This document shows, one piece after another, positions 55,220 to 64,000 of a stretch of DNA of 64,000 nt. The position numbers and the translations under genes are program-made. The notes beneath the pieces were generated by a model. It was not told the origin of the DNA. It searched no databases and was given only the letters and a program-made list of their open reading frames with translations. Numbering within the stretch: position 1 is the stretch's first letter; each line of letters starts with the position of its first letter. Source of the stretch: Paragyromitra xinjiangensis (lineage: Eukaryota; Ascomycota; Pezizomycetes; Pezizales; Discinaceae); NCBI GenBank assembly GCA_038503065.1, contig JBCAMK010000001.1, positions 3,472,001 to 3,536,000 of the forward strand, in the 5' to 3' direction.

Positions 55220-56440
55220 TATGTGGAGGAGAACTTATCCTTTGTGAAGACGAAATTGTGGGATGGATGAGGCTTGACGTTGGATAGAGCCTCAAGGTGC
55301 GCCAAGGAAGCCTTTTCTTTCTTTTTTGAGCCGCAAAACCTACTAACCTTAGGGAATAAGCGCGCACACTTACTTAGGCGTTCGTTAAATATTTAAATAT
55401 TAGGAAATGTTGCAACGAGCCACCACCAAACATTGTAATGCAACCCCAAATCAACAAACCATAAAATCAAAGCAATAACTTCTACCCGATGACTATTCGC
55501 TATGTAGCTGTTAGTATCCCACTGCTTCTATAGTCGATTTGGTTGCTTTGAAGTTGTTTCACAGCGATTTTTAGTGGAGCGTGGTTTATTGCAATTTAAT
55601 GAACGCCTAAGCACCGTGTTCTTTGGTATCGCGAGAATTTAGCGCCGCGAGAGTGGCTTCTGGGTGACTCTTTCCAAGTTAAGTGAGCCCCATGCTCTGA
55701 GAACCACGCTGGGGATTTCGAGAAATACTGAAGTAATTCTGAGGCCTACGGGGTGTGCTGAGATTTTTATTTCCCCCCTCCCGGTGCTTGCACTTTTTAG
55801 ATAAAAAAATCCCAGAAGAACTGGCTTTGAGCCATAGAGATTGGTGAAACGAAAAATCAGAATCGTCTAGAAATCAATAATCGAGTGATTATTCATGATC
55901 AGGGTTTCTAGGATAATAGCTAGGGAAATAACTAGAATAAATATGAGCGGAGAAGTGATAGCATGAGTCAATGTTATCTTCGTGAGGTGTTGCTTGGCTA
56001 GAAGTTTCGTGGTGGAGGTAGATAAACGTGAGGTATTTGATTAATCTTCTCGGATTAGGTACTTGTGTCTACATAACTAGGTATTGTCATAAGGTATTGC
56101 TATAAGGTATTGTCATAAGATATTCCGAAAACCTCCGCCTAAAATCGTCTCAAAATCGTCTTCGCATATATTGGCTGGTCATCTACGTAGTAAGTCTGTG
56201 AAATTTTGTGGGGAAGGAAGGTGAAAAAGTGGAAAAATAAATGATCATTACGTTGTTTTCTTGCCCGTATTTCCTACGCTACTTTATAGGTTGGGAGAAA
56301 CGCGGCACGGGTACATCATGGAGCCATGGGGTCATTATGGCTTGAATGGTAGCTCGAGTAATATTGTCATGAGTCTATAAGAAAAAAGTGCCCTACAAAG
56401 ACGGTGGATCCGGTTCTGTCTTTCGTGCGACTCAAGCTTA
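55220..56440. other. Intergenic between two minus-strand genes
   Basis: 1.2 kb with no supported gene. A short direct repeat 'aaggtattg(c/t)(c/t)ata' occurs three times near 56080-56120. Confidence 0.5.
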
Positions 56441-57956
56441 CTATAGCTTTTGGTACTCTACAGGCGGGTTAGTGCACCTTAACCCTAATTCCAGTGAATA
56501 GATGATAAGAACTATACCTAGTTTACCCTCCAGTTTCTTTGCCTCCGCAACCTTACGAACAGCTTTAGACATATCATCCTGGTTGATGGCATCACGATCA
56601 TCACGAATAGCGAAGAAACCAGCTTCCGTAATGACATTCCTCAAGTCGGCACCGTTAAGTTGGTCACTCATCTTGACAATACTCTCGTAGTCGATTTCTC
56701 CGTCCTTCTGTACACCGGCTGCATGGATCTTCAAAATCTCCATTCTCCCCACCTCGTTTGGCAGCGGAATTTCAATCTTCCTGTCCAACCGCCCGGCTCT
56801 CAACAAAGCAGGGTCGAGAGTATCTGGCCTGTTGGTTGCCATGATTATCTTGGTCTTACCTAGGTAGTCAAACCCATCCAGTTGATTAAGAAGCTCCATG
56901 AGCGTCCTTTGAATTTCGCGATCTGCTGATGTACCCTCGCTGAACCTGCGACCACCGATAGCATCGATTTCGTCCATAAAAATGATGCAAGGTTCGTGCT
57001 CCTTGGCATACCCAAACATTTCACGAATGAGACGTGCGGATTCTCCAATATATTTATCTACGATGGCAGACGAGACGACTGGCAAAGGGATTAGCATGGA
57101 TTGCGGTCAAAGCTTAGCATCTGAAGACCTTCGTACCCTTTAAGAAGTTTGTCTCTAAGCTACTCGCTACTGCTCTCGCCAATAGCGTTTTCCCTGTTCC
57201 TGGGGGGCCATAGAGTAAAACACCTTTTGGTGGTTTGATCCCCACTCTTAAAAAAAGTTCCGGGTTCTTTAATGGTAACTCGATGACCTCCCTTAGCTCT
57301 CGGATCTGTTCGTTTAGACCTCCAATACCACCAAAAGATACCTGGCCGGGATCCTCGAGGGACATGTTGTAGACCAAGGGATCAACTTCGCGGGGGAGCA
57401 TTCGCATAATGGTTAAAGTAGTCATATCAAGAGCCACACGGACACCTTGCTTGAGCTTTGCTTTGTCGACCTTGGAGCGACAGCCAACGACATAGCGGGG
57501 ACCGGAGGAGGCTGTATGATTACTAGTCAGTTTCTTCGCCTTCTTTTCATAGTTATAGCTTGCTGGCGCGGAAGAATTTCACCCTTTACGATGACTATTG
57601 GTTTGAACGTTAGCTTTAGAGCAAATAATTGCAGTCATCCTATCACACGAACACTAGTTCCCGGGGACCTAACGCACATCGCTCATCATCCAGTTGCTTC
57701 AACACCTCCCCGATAATTTGGCCCACACTTTGCAAAGCCTTGATATTATCCTCCGTATGATCAAATTCCTTCTGCAAATCTTTGAGCTCTGTTCGTAAAT
57801 TCTTTAGTTTTGCGTCCCATTCTCTGTGTTCCAAGAGCTTCGCGTAGCGTAGATAAGTTAGCAAAATCCTCAGAGAAAAAAATAACTTCTTTTCGGTGAT
57901 GAGACCTTTCCTTTAAAGTCTCCGAGTGCTTTTTCCCGATCCGGATTAATGGCCAT
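56441..57956 (-). CDS. rpt4: 26S proteasome ATPase subunit Rpt4
   Basis: Exons (minus) 57956-57906, 57837-57678, 57594-57583, 57511-57137, 57078-56518 and 56457-56441 give 391 aa. An N-terminal coiled coil (about 18-65; [20 protein letters not shown]) leads to the OB domain ([15 protein letters not shown]) and the AAA module: Walker A GPPGTGKT (about 176-183), Walker [29 protein letters not shown] and arginine-finger region [10 protein letters not shown]. The end LEYQKL and the text [29 protein letters not shown] block identify Rpt4. It is one of six ATPases that unfold substrates for the 20S core. Exon 3 is only 12 nt; it supplies the conserved FIVK. Confidence 0.94.
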
Positions 57957-58541
57957 GACTAAGTGTGAAGGGACGAAGCGGGACGATGAAGCTGTTTCCA
58001 GCGGTAAACAGGTTGGAAGGGTTAGAGATAGTAGTGTACGGGGCGATTCCTAGTAGATATTGATGAGATTGTTGATGGAATAGGTGATGGTTGGAGGTGA
58101 GGGGAGGTTCATGAGTTACAATCAATATTCTAGCGGAGGAGCCAAACTTGGAACCTCTGTCAGAGTTGGAGGTTGCTTTTAATTCCTACGTATACGTCGC
58201 TGGTGCGTAGCAACTATACTAGTTAGATCTGGTGGCATTCATTTGCCACTCTCAGCCTTCCTTGCTCAGGGGTTTGCCTGACAGCTAACTTTCCCTTGTG
58301 GAGCACCTCAAAGGTGCATAGGTACAGATACGGTTAGCCCTCCACAACTCTCACCACCATGGACGAGGAACTACCAGTTCAAGAATCACCACATTCACTT
58401 TGATTTATTTTTGATCGGTCAGTCAAGTTGCGGCTCATTCCCTCATTCCACTCTCATTCCCTTCCTACTTTCTCTACTCTTTTCTTTCATACCAAGCTCC
58501 TCCCTGCTCCTCCTACCTTTACTCAACACATCTATCATACC
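57957..58541. promoter_or_regulatory. Divergent intergenic region rpt4/desaturase
   Basis: 585 bp between outward-facing starts; CT-rich just before the desaturase ATG. No specific site recognised. Confidence 0.5.
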
Positions 58542-59884
58542 ATGACTTCCGTTGTCGGAACTACCACTATTGGATCTAAACAGGTTCCAAGGGATCCCTC
58601 GACCGATTGGATTTGGGTATTCCTCTTGAACCTTCGTTTACTTAAATAAGCACTGACCATGAATCGTATCGGCAGACCTACCAGGAAGAACCTCACCGAA
58701 CCCGAAGGCACCAAATCATCAAAGCTCACCCCGAGGTGTGTTCTTTCGTAAGCTGTGAGAATTTCTAGGGAAACTTCTGCTAACTATTTATTCGTTTTCT
58801 CTATAGGTCACCAAACTATGTGGCCCCGAACCTCTTACAAAATATGTTGTATTCTTCGTTGTATCCCTGCAGGTTGGCTGCGCGTATCTCCTACGAGAAA
58901 CCCCTATCTTCTCTTGGCCTTTCTTCCTCACCGCCTATATCATTGGAGCAACAGCAAATCAAAATACTTTCTTGGCCATCCATGAGATATCCCACAATCT
59001 TGCCTTTAGGTCCGCGTTTGCGAACCGTATTTTCGCTGTATTCGCGAATCTGCCTATTGGTCTCCCATATAGTGCTGCCTTCCGGCCGTATCACTTGACG
59101 CATCACAAAGCTCTGGGTGTCGATGGCCTTGATACTGATCTCCCCACGAAGTTTGAGGCCATTTTTCTCGACTCAATTTTGGGAAAGGCATTTTTCTGCA
59201 CTTTTCAGATTCTATTCTATGCCTTACGACCAATGATGGTTTTGACCCTACCATTTACAAAGTTGCACTTTTTTAACCTCATCGTACAACTTATTTTTGA
59301 CGTGATCCTTGTCAAGACTTGTGGCTGGAATGCCCTTGCCTACCTGATTATGAGCAGCTTCCTAGCCGGGAGCTTACACCCATGTGCCGGTCATTTTATT
59401 GCTGAACATGTGGGCATTCCTTATTTGCCGGTTTTTCGATATGATACTTATAGAAGAAAGTACGTCCTGAACTGACTCAATCCACTTGTCCATTTAGTAC
59501 GTTTTTGAGAAACAATCGCCGTCACCAAAGAGTGCTGTTTCCACTGGAGCGGCACCTGTGGAAACATACTCTTATTATGGTCCCTTAAATATTTTGACCT
59601 ACAACGTAGGCCTGCATAATGAGCACCATGACTTCCCTGCTATCCCATGGACTCGTCTCCCTAAGCTACGCCAAATAGCCGGCGAATTTTACGAACCTCT
59701 CCCCACGCATACCAGCTGGTCATACGTGATCTGGCAATTTATCTGGGATAACGATGTTTCTCTATGGTCGAGAGTCAAGAGGGAACAGCAATTGAAGGAA
59801 GGTCAAAAGGTTGAAGCGGGATGGACCAAGGAAGAGTTGGAGGGTGCCGCTGGCGTTGAAGATGGATCGAAAAAGAAAATCTAA
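58542..59884 (+). CDS. Sphingolipid delta(4)-desaturase (DEGS-like)
   Basis: Exons 58542-58616, 58676-58735, 58807-59409 and 59498-59884 give 374 aa. Three His boxes of membrane desaturases are present: HEISHN (about 104-109), HLTHH (about 141-145) and NEHHD (about 275). Hydrophobic spans lie around 60-95, 150-215. The N-terminus has the lipid-desaturase_N-type segment (DWIWTYQEEPHRTRRHQIIKAHPEVTKLCGPEPLTKY), diagnostic for this family. It puts the 4,5 double bond into dihydroceramide in the ER, toward glucosylceramide. The exon 3 donor is after AEH (59410); reading on gives a stop soon after. A Lys-rich end (DGSKKKI) may act in ER retention. Confidence 0.92.
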
Positions 59885-60216
59885 TAGAGTTTCATACAAC
59901 GGTGATGCGGGAAGCATTTTGTCTACTTGCGAGGATTTATTGTACCAAGGCGGTTATCTGTCTAATCAGATACCAATTTCCACATAGATTAATTCAGAGA
60001 AACGATTGGAGTTGGACCGGTGATAGTTTGTCTAGGTGTTCTATGCGTCTAGACGTGTGTTATGAGTATAGGGCATGTAGTAAGGACAAAGAGCTATTCT
60101 GCGGAATGACGGAATTCGGGGCACGACCTTATACACCAACAAGAAAAAAAGGCCGTCGAAGGAGACCATAGGATATCCCTCCCTTTGATAAAATGTACCC
60201 TCACTTATCTTCTCCG
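59885..60216. other. Intergenic between convergent genes
   Basis: 332 bp between the desaturase stop and the fmn1 stop. No gene. Confidence 0.5.
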
Positions 60217-60753
60217 CTACTCTCTGGCGCTAAAGCTTGTCAAATACTCATCCCCCTTATATATCATATACCCCGCCCGCTCCAAACTATTGACTCCCAC
60301 TCTGATATCCATTTTGATATCTTCAATCAACGCCTCCTTGCTTACATAGTCATACTCCGGCCTAATAAATCCCAATATGACTATATTCATGCGTACGCCG
60401 TAAAAGTCCTCGGGGAATGAATGCATAATATGCACTTCGACGGAGCGGACGGTGTTTTTATAGAACGGGTTCCAACCAATCGACATGACCATAGGGAACA
60501 CGACGCCTTTTTTCTTGGTATGTTCGTCATGGAGTTCGAGCCCTGCGAAACCGTAGTAAACACCGCTCTCGATCGACTCGCAGCCCCCAACTTTGAGGCC
60601 TTCAATTGGAATATTGGCTGTGGGTATTTGTAACTCTTTGGAGCCTCGTCCGAAACCCTTGACGACAGGTCCTGACAGGCGAAGCGGAAAGGGTGGTGAA
60701 GGGCCCTCCTCTGGTCCGGCTGTGAGGGGACGTTCAGTCGCTGGCGCACGCAT
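60217..60753 (-). CDS. fmn1: Riboflavin kinase (FMN synthesis)
   Basis: 178 aa, single exon from ATG 60753. Family marks: FPLRLSGPVVKGFGRGSKELQIPTANIP (ATP and Mg site, with the conserved Thr-Ala-Asn), SGVYYGFA, VMSIGWNPFYKNTVRSVEVHI and LSLE-like helix at the end (KEALIEDIKMDI). It phosphorylates riboflavin to FMN. The frame stays open 80 codons upstream to an ATG at 60993, in a Pro/Lys-rich, non-homologous stretch. A longer form is possible, but the start at 60753 gives the usual length. Confidence 0.92.
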   Translation of the reverse strand: MRAPATERPLTAGPEEGPSPPFPLRLSGPVVKGFGRGSKELQIPTANIPIEGLKVGGCESIESGVYYGFAGLELHDEHTKKKGVVFPMVMSIGWNPFYKNTVRSVEVHIMHSFPEDFYGVRMNIVILGFIRPEYDYVSKEALIEDIKMDIRVGVNSLERAGYMIYKGDEYLTSFSARE

Positions 60754-61466
60754 ATTTATTTCTTCTGGGCAAGACTTTGATATCTTCTGCTGAGGAAGAA
60801 CCTGGTGCTCCTTGGAAAATGGCTTTTTCCGTATGTCTTTGGTAGGGTGGGGTACAGGTGGCCTTGGCACAATTCGAACGGTGCCCTCGGTATTATGGCA
60901 GCAACAAACACGCAGGTTCGAAGCGGGGCTATGAGAAGACCATTTTTTGGCATCAGAACATCCCGTTGAGTACATGTGGTGATATTTTTCCAATTTATTT
61001 ATACCGCCTCCCTCCTTCCCCTCCTTACGACAAAATTAAACAATACTGGTCGCATCCAAGGAAAAAAGTTTACCATCGAATCCTAATATCCCATCCCCCA
61101 GTTTTTGAAAATACCAAAGTGCTGAACGCTTGAATGTAAAAAAACACAAAAAGATGCAAGAACGAAAAATCAAAAACAAAACCAACCCTAATGAACCATA
61201 CTAAAAGGTTCCTTTTCGGGACAATAGCATCCAATAACCAGCCTAGCACCCACAAAGAGAAGATACATATGTGGAAATGGGACCCTTCTGTCGACCTTGT
61301 AGAGTACAGAGATAAGGGGAAAGAGAAAGGAATACCAGTAAAAATAATGGAAAAACCACCATCAAATACGATCAAAGTATCCAGCATGTTACGCCACTTC
61401 AGGGAGTTAGACAAATGAAAGGAATCAAAAGAGTGTGGATTCAGGGGCTGTCCAGTTATATAGCGA
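60754..61466. other. Intergenic, fmn1 upstream region and scs2 3' flank
   Basis: 713 bp without a further supported gene. It includes the possible fmn1 extension (60754-60993). Confidence 0.45.
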
Positions 61467-62740
61467 TCAAAAGAATAGGTATGCCAGTAAAAAGGCGACC
61501 AGACACAGAGCAGCACAGACCTGGACGGAAACACCTTGCGGTGGATGGGTAGTCAAACTCATGCCAGTGGTTCCTTCGGCGACGTGCGATTTGGAGTCTG
61601 AGGCTACTGCTGAGGTCTTGCGTTGGCGAAGACCGTCTTGCTTGATCTGCTCCTGCAGCCTGGCAATGGTAGCTTTCGCTTCAGCGAGTTGAGATGCCAA
61701 ATCGTGGCTACTGCTGCTTGAACTAGGGGTACCAAATGTCGGACCGGTAACATTTCGAACAACATCACCTGTAGATGGATAACTCTCGGGCTTGGATTCA
61801 AGCTTGGAAACCGATCCAACAGGCGGGGCAGCGGGTTCATCCGATGGTGTGGGGGCCCTATATGGTGGGGGAGATGAACGGGATTGGTCGAACTATATTT
61901 TCATGAGCCACTTTACACCTCCAGGGATTGGATGCATGGGGCAGAGCCGCATCGATCAACTCACCGTGATATCGTGAGGGTCCCCATTGAGGGTGGGGGT
62001 AGGATTCTCGCCCGGTTCGAGGAACACTACACGGATCTTCTTCTCCTGGATGGCAGACTTCTCATGCTTTTCGACAAGAGCCCACTGGCAATGAAGTTAG
62101 AAGTCGAGTCACTTTCAAGCTCATACCGGGAAGAAACCTCACAATCTGCTGGACACTGTTGTACTCCTTATCTGCGGTGATAGCGACGGACTGGACGAGG
62201 AATTTATCACGACATTTGTAGCCTGCTGGGGGGTCTTCTTTCATTGCCTGAAGAAGAACTGGGATTTTGTCAGTATTTCCAAATAATATCCGGTTAAAAG
62301 CGGAACTAGATACCTTGGACTTCGACATCCTTTCCAGCCTCTATACGGCCGGAGTTTGGCCTCACGCAGTACCTAGTCCGCTACTCAGCAACAAAACTTC
62401 CAACAAAACCCAAAACTAGCGTAGAAACTCACTGCTTGGGAGCGGTTGTTTTGACCTGACGAAACGCTCAAAAGTTAGCAATAACCCTACGACGCAATAG
62501 AGTTTGGAGGGCAGCGAACCTTGAAAGCAACCGGGTCGTAGTTATTATTCCTGATCCGAAGCGTTCGGACTACTTCGTGGCTGAAAGGACCTAGTTCCAG
62601 GGACATACATCAACGGCTGTTGGAGGATTTTCCTGTGTTTTTGACCTGGAAACACCCTCCTGAGAAAAGGGAAAAAGGAAAGAAAAAAGTTTCGCCTTAC
62701 GTTCAAAGCCCAACTCGACGGGGTCAAGTTCGATGCTCAT
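61467..62740 (-). CDS. scs2: VAP/Scs2-like ER membrane contact protein
   Basis: Exons (minus) 62740-62701, 62590-62520, 62455-62433, 62372-62314, 62258-62143, 62084-61965 and 61892-61467 give 284 aa. An MSP domain occupies about 1-125: [51 protein letters not shown] and PPAGYKCRDKFLVQS. The [14 protein letters not shown] block is the FFAT-binding face. A Pro/Ser-rich linker, a short coiled coil (about 206-232) and one C-terminal membrane span (ALCLVAFLLAYLFF) follow. It is a tail-anchored ER protein that tethers ER to plasma membrane and recruits FFAT proteins, with effects on lipid synthesis. Confidence 0.92.
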
Positions 62741-63458
62741 GTTTGGCGGCGCTTGATGTTTGTCAGCGTCAGAAAGAAGCTAGACTCGGTTCGAAAATAT
62801 GTATAGGGAAAGGGACGAGAATTTAGGTGGCAGTAGCCGTAGCGGAGGAGGAGGAGGAGGTAGTTGTGGTTACAGTTTCTCGAGGGGGTTGTGAGGGCGG
62901 TTGTGGTTGTGGATACCGTGGTGTTTGCGGAGGTGGTGGTTGTGCTGATGGCGTTGACGGCTATGGGGGTTGGAAGGCTGTATGTAGATAGTGGGAGTTC
63001 GTGCTTAGGGGGTGGTGTGGTGGGAACGAGCTGGTGAGGGAGAAGACAGTGTGAGATCAACACGAGTAAGTGTCGCGATGGATGTCTATTCGGCCTCTTG
63101 TTCTCTGGCTTCCTGGCTTCTGCGCTTGTGTCTGGGATTGTCTCGTCGGTCTGGCAGTTCTGCTGTCCGTTGCTGTTGCGTGGTCTGCAAACTGGCACTC
63201 GCTCATTTGGGCAGCCACGAGCCTCATTTAATGCGCCACAGCTCTGTTGGGCAAAGTTCCCCCACATCATCTGCCACGCCACACCCCGCGCTCTTCCCTT
63301 ACGTGACGTCGCCTGCCACCTCGTTTCTAAGTGTTACAGCTATCTACCCCCCGATACCCCACTGCTGTCTGCCTAATTGTTTTTCAAAACAAGCACCTCT
63401 TCTTCGGAACCAACCATCTCTTATATCTTATACTCTGTCCCTTGCATCGATCGTAACT
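62741..63458. promoter_or_regulatory. Divergent intergenic region scs2/UBX-type gene
   Basis: 718 bp with a GT/GGT-rich low-complexity tract (about 62840-62960). Frames here read that tract and are not supported. Confidence 0.5.
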
Positions 63459-64000
63459 ATGGTTCAAAGCGATTATGATCTGCTCCTTGAAATGGGATTC
63501 GATGCTGAGCGTTCCACTCTGGCTGTCAAGAGAACCAAGGGCCGTAAGTCACGCGGCTTTTGTTATAAACCTTTCACGCCCTGCTAACCAGCAGCGCAGT
63601 CCAAGATGCTCTTACTTGGCTTGAAGAGAACCAAGAAACCGCCATAGAAACACTCAAAGCTACAGCCGAACAAACCAGTTCGTCGTCCTCTGCTACTGCA
63701 GGCGGAAATGATTATGATGGGGACGAAAACCCTGAAATCCCCGGCACTGCTGCCAGCATCAAATGCTCTGATTGCGGCAAACTTTTTTCGAGTACAGAAC
63801 GTGCAGAATATCACGCCACGAGAACGTAAGCTTTAGCTCCGACATAGGGCTAACGGAGTTCTAGCGATTGGATAATAGCTTTGCTAACTCCGAAGCTAGT
63901 GAACACAAAAATTTTGAGGAGTCTACTGAGATTATCAAGCCCTTGACCGAGGACGAGAAAGTAGCTAAGCTTCAAGAGCTTCGTGAGAGGTAAGTGACTT
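63459..64000 (+). CDS. UBA and C2H2 zinc-finger protein, probably UBX type (partial)
   Basis: Exons 63459-63543, 63600-63825 and 63900-63989 are visible and the next donor (GTAAGT) is at 63990, so the gene runs off the window. Residues about 1-40 form a UBA domain (SDYDLLLEMGFDAERSTLAVKRT, then LQDALTWLEEN). A Ser/Thr linker and a C2H2-like finger follow (CSDCGKLFSSTERAEYHATRTEH). The last part is charged (TEDEKVAKLQEL), as before a coiled coil and UBX domain in SAKS1/UBXN1-type proteins. Such proteins link ubiquitin to Cdc48. The UBX domain itself is not in view. Confidence 0.8.

Noticed and set aside
62737..63282. 181-codon minus frame and overlapping plus frames
   Set aside because: Thr/Ser/Asn repeats from a GT-rich tract in the scs2/UBX-type intergenic region.
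1..64000. tRNA, rRNA and snRNA genes
   Set aside because: I looked for GTTCRANNC-type T-loops with a matching acceptor stem and for rRNA words by eye and saw none; a tRNAscan or Infernal run would be decisive.

Overview
The window looks like nuclear DNA of a filamentous ascomycete (Pezizomycotina). Genes have short 45-90 nt introns with GTATGT/GTAAGT-like donors, CTAAC/CTGAC-like branch points and AG acceptors. The gene set is fungal: CDC10-type septin, PEX19 with a CaaX box, ILV6, a CFEM-like GPI protein and a Tag1/DUF3712-like vacuolar protein. A leotiomycete is my guess and is not proven. All spliced models were built by hand from splice signals, and in each complete model the exon lengths sum to a multiple of three.

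Layout. (1) About 1-18.7 kb is a transposon island of nested Tad1/I-type LINEs. A partial minus-strand element (B', 1-~880) faces a 3' end of an A-type element (~890-1225). Element A follows (1226-~7571). Its ORF1 is split by an ORF1-only element B (1767-4020) flanked by a 14-bp target-site duplication. A's ORF2 carries one stop and is cut off by element C (~7572-14140), which is intact apart from one frameshift in the RNase H region. Downstream are a truncated Arg/Gly-rich gene (14141-14794), a six-exon DUF6532-like gene (15241-17004), a minisatellite plus hairpin, and an orphan LINE RNase H tail (17502-18710). (2) 18.7-23.2 kb holds a small CFEM-like GPI-anchored protein gene and a nest of inverted-repeat elements (21342-22254). 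(3) 23.2-64 kb is mostly conserved housekeeping genes: ski8, mrpl32, cdc10-type septin, a short RecQ helicase, a Tag1-like gene, ilv6, a KHDC4-like KH protein, ubc9, pex19, a small conserved unknown, rae1, asparagine synthetase, rrp41, rpt4, sphingolipid delta4-desaturase, fmn1, scs2 and the start of a UBA/zinc-finger (UBX-type) gene. A second inverted-repeat cluster lies at 38.29-39.21 kb.

The housekeeping genes do not form a pathway cluster, but many are in divergent pairs: mrpl32/septin, recQ/tag1-like, ilv6/KH, ubc9/pex19, unknown/rae1, rpt4/desaturase and scs2/UBX-type. Ski8 and Rrp41 both belong to cytoplasmic mRNA 3'-5' decay (Ski complex and exosome). The most unusual material is the LINE island: an exact TSD, a non-autonomous ORF1-only derivative, repeated 5'-UTR monomers, stop/start overlaps between ORF1 and ORF2, and little sign of repeat-induced point mutation. 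Gene structures worth noting are introns placed directly after the ATG, GC-AG introns, exons of 7-25 nt, and tandem acceptors that decide between a stop codon and an open frame.
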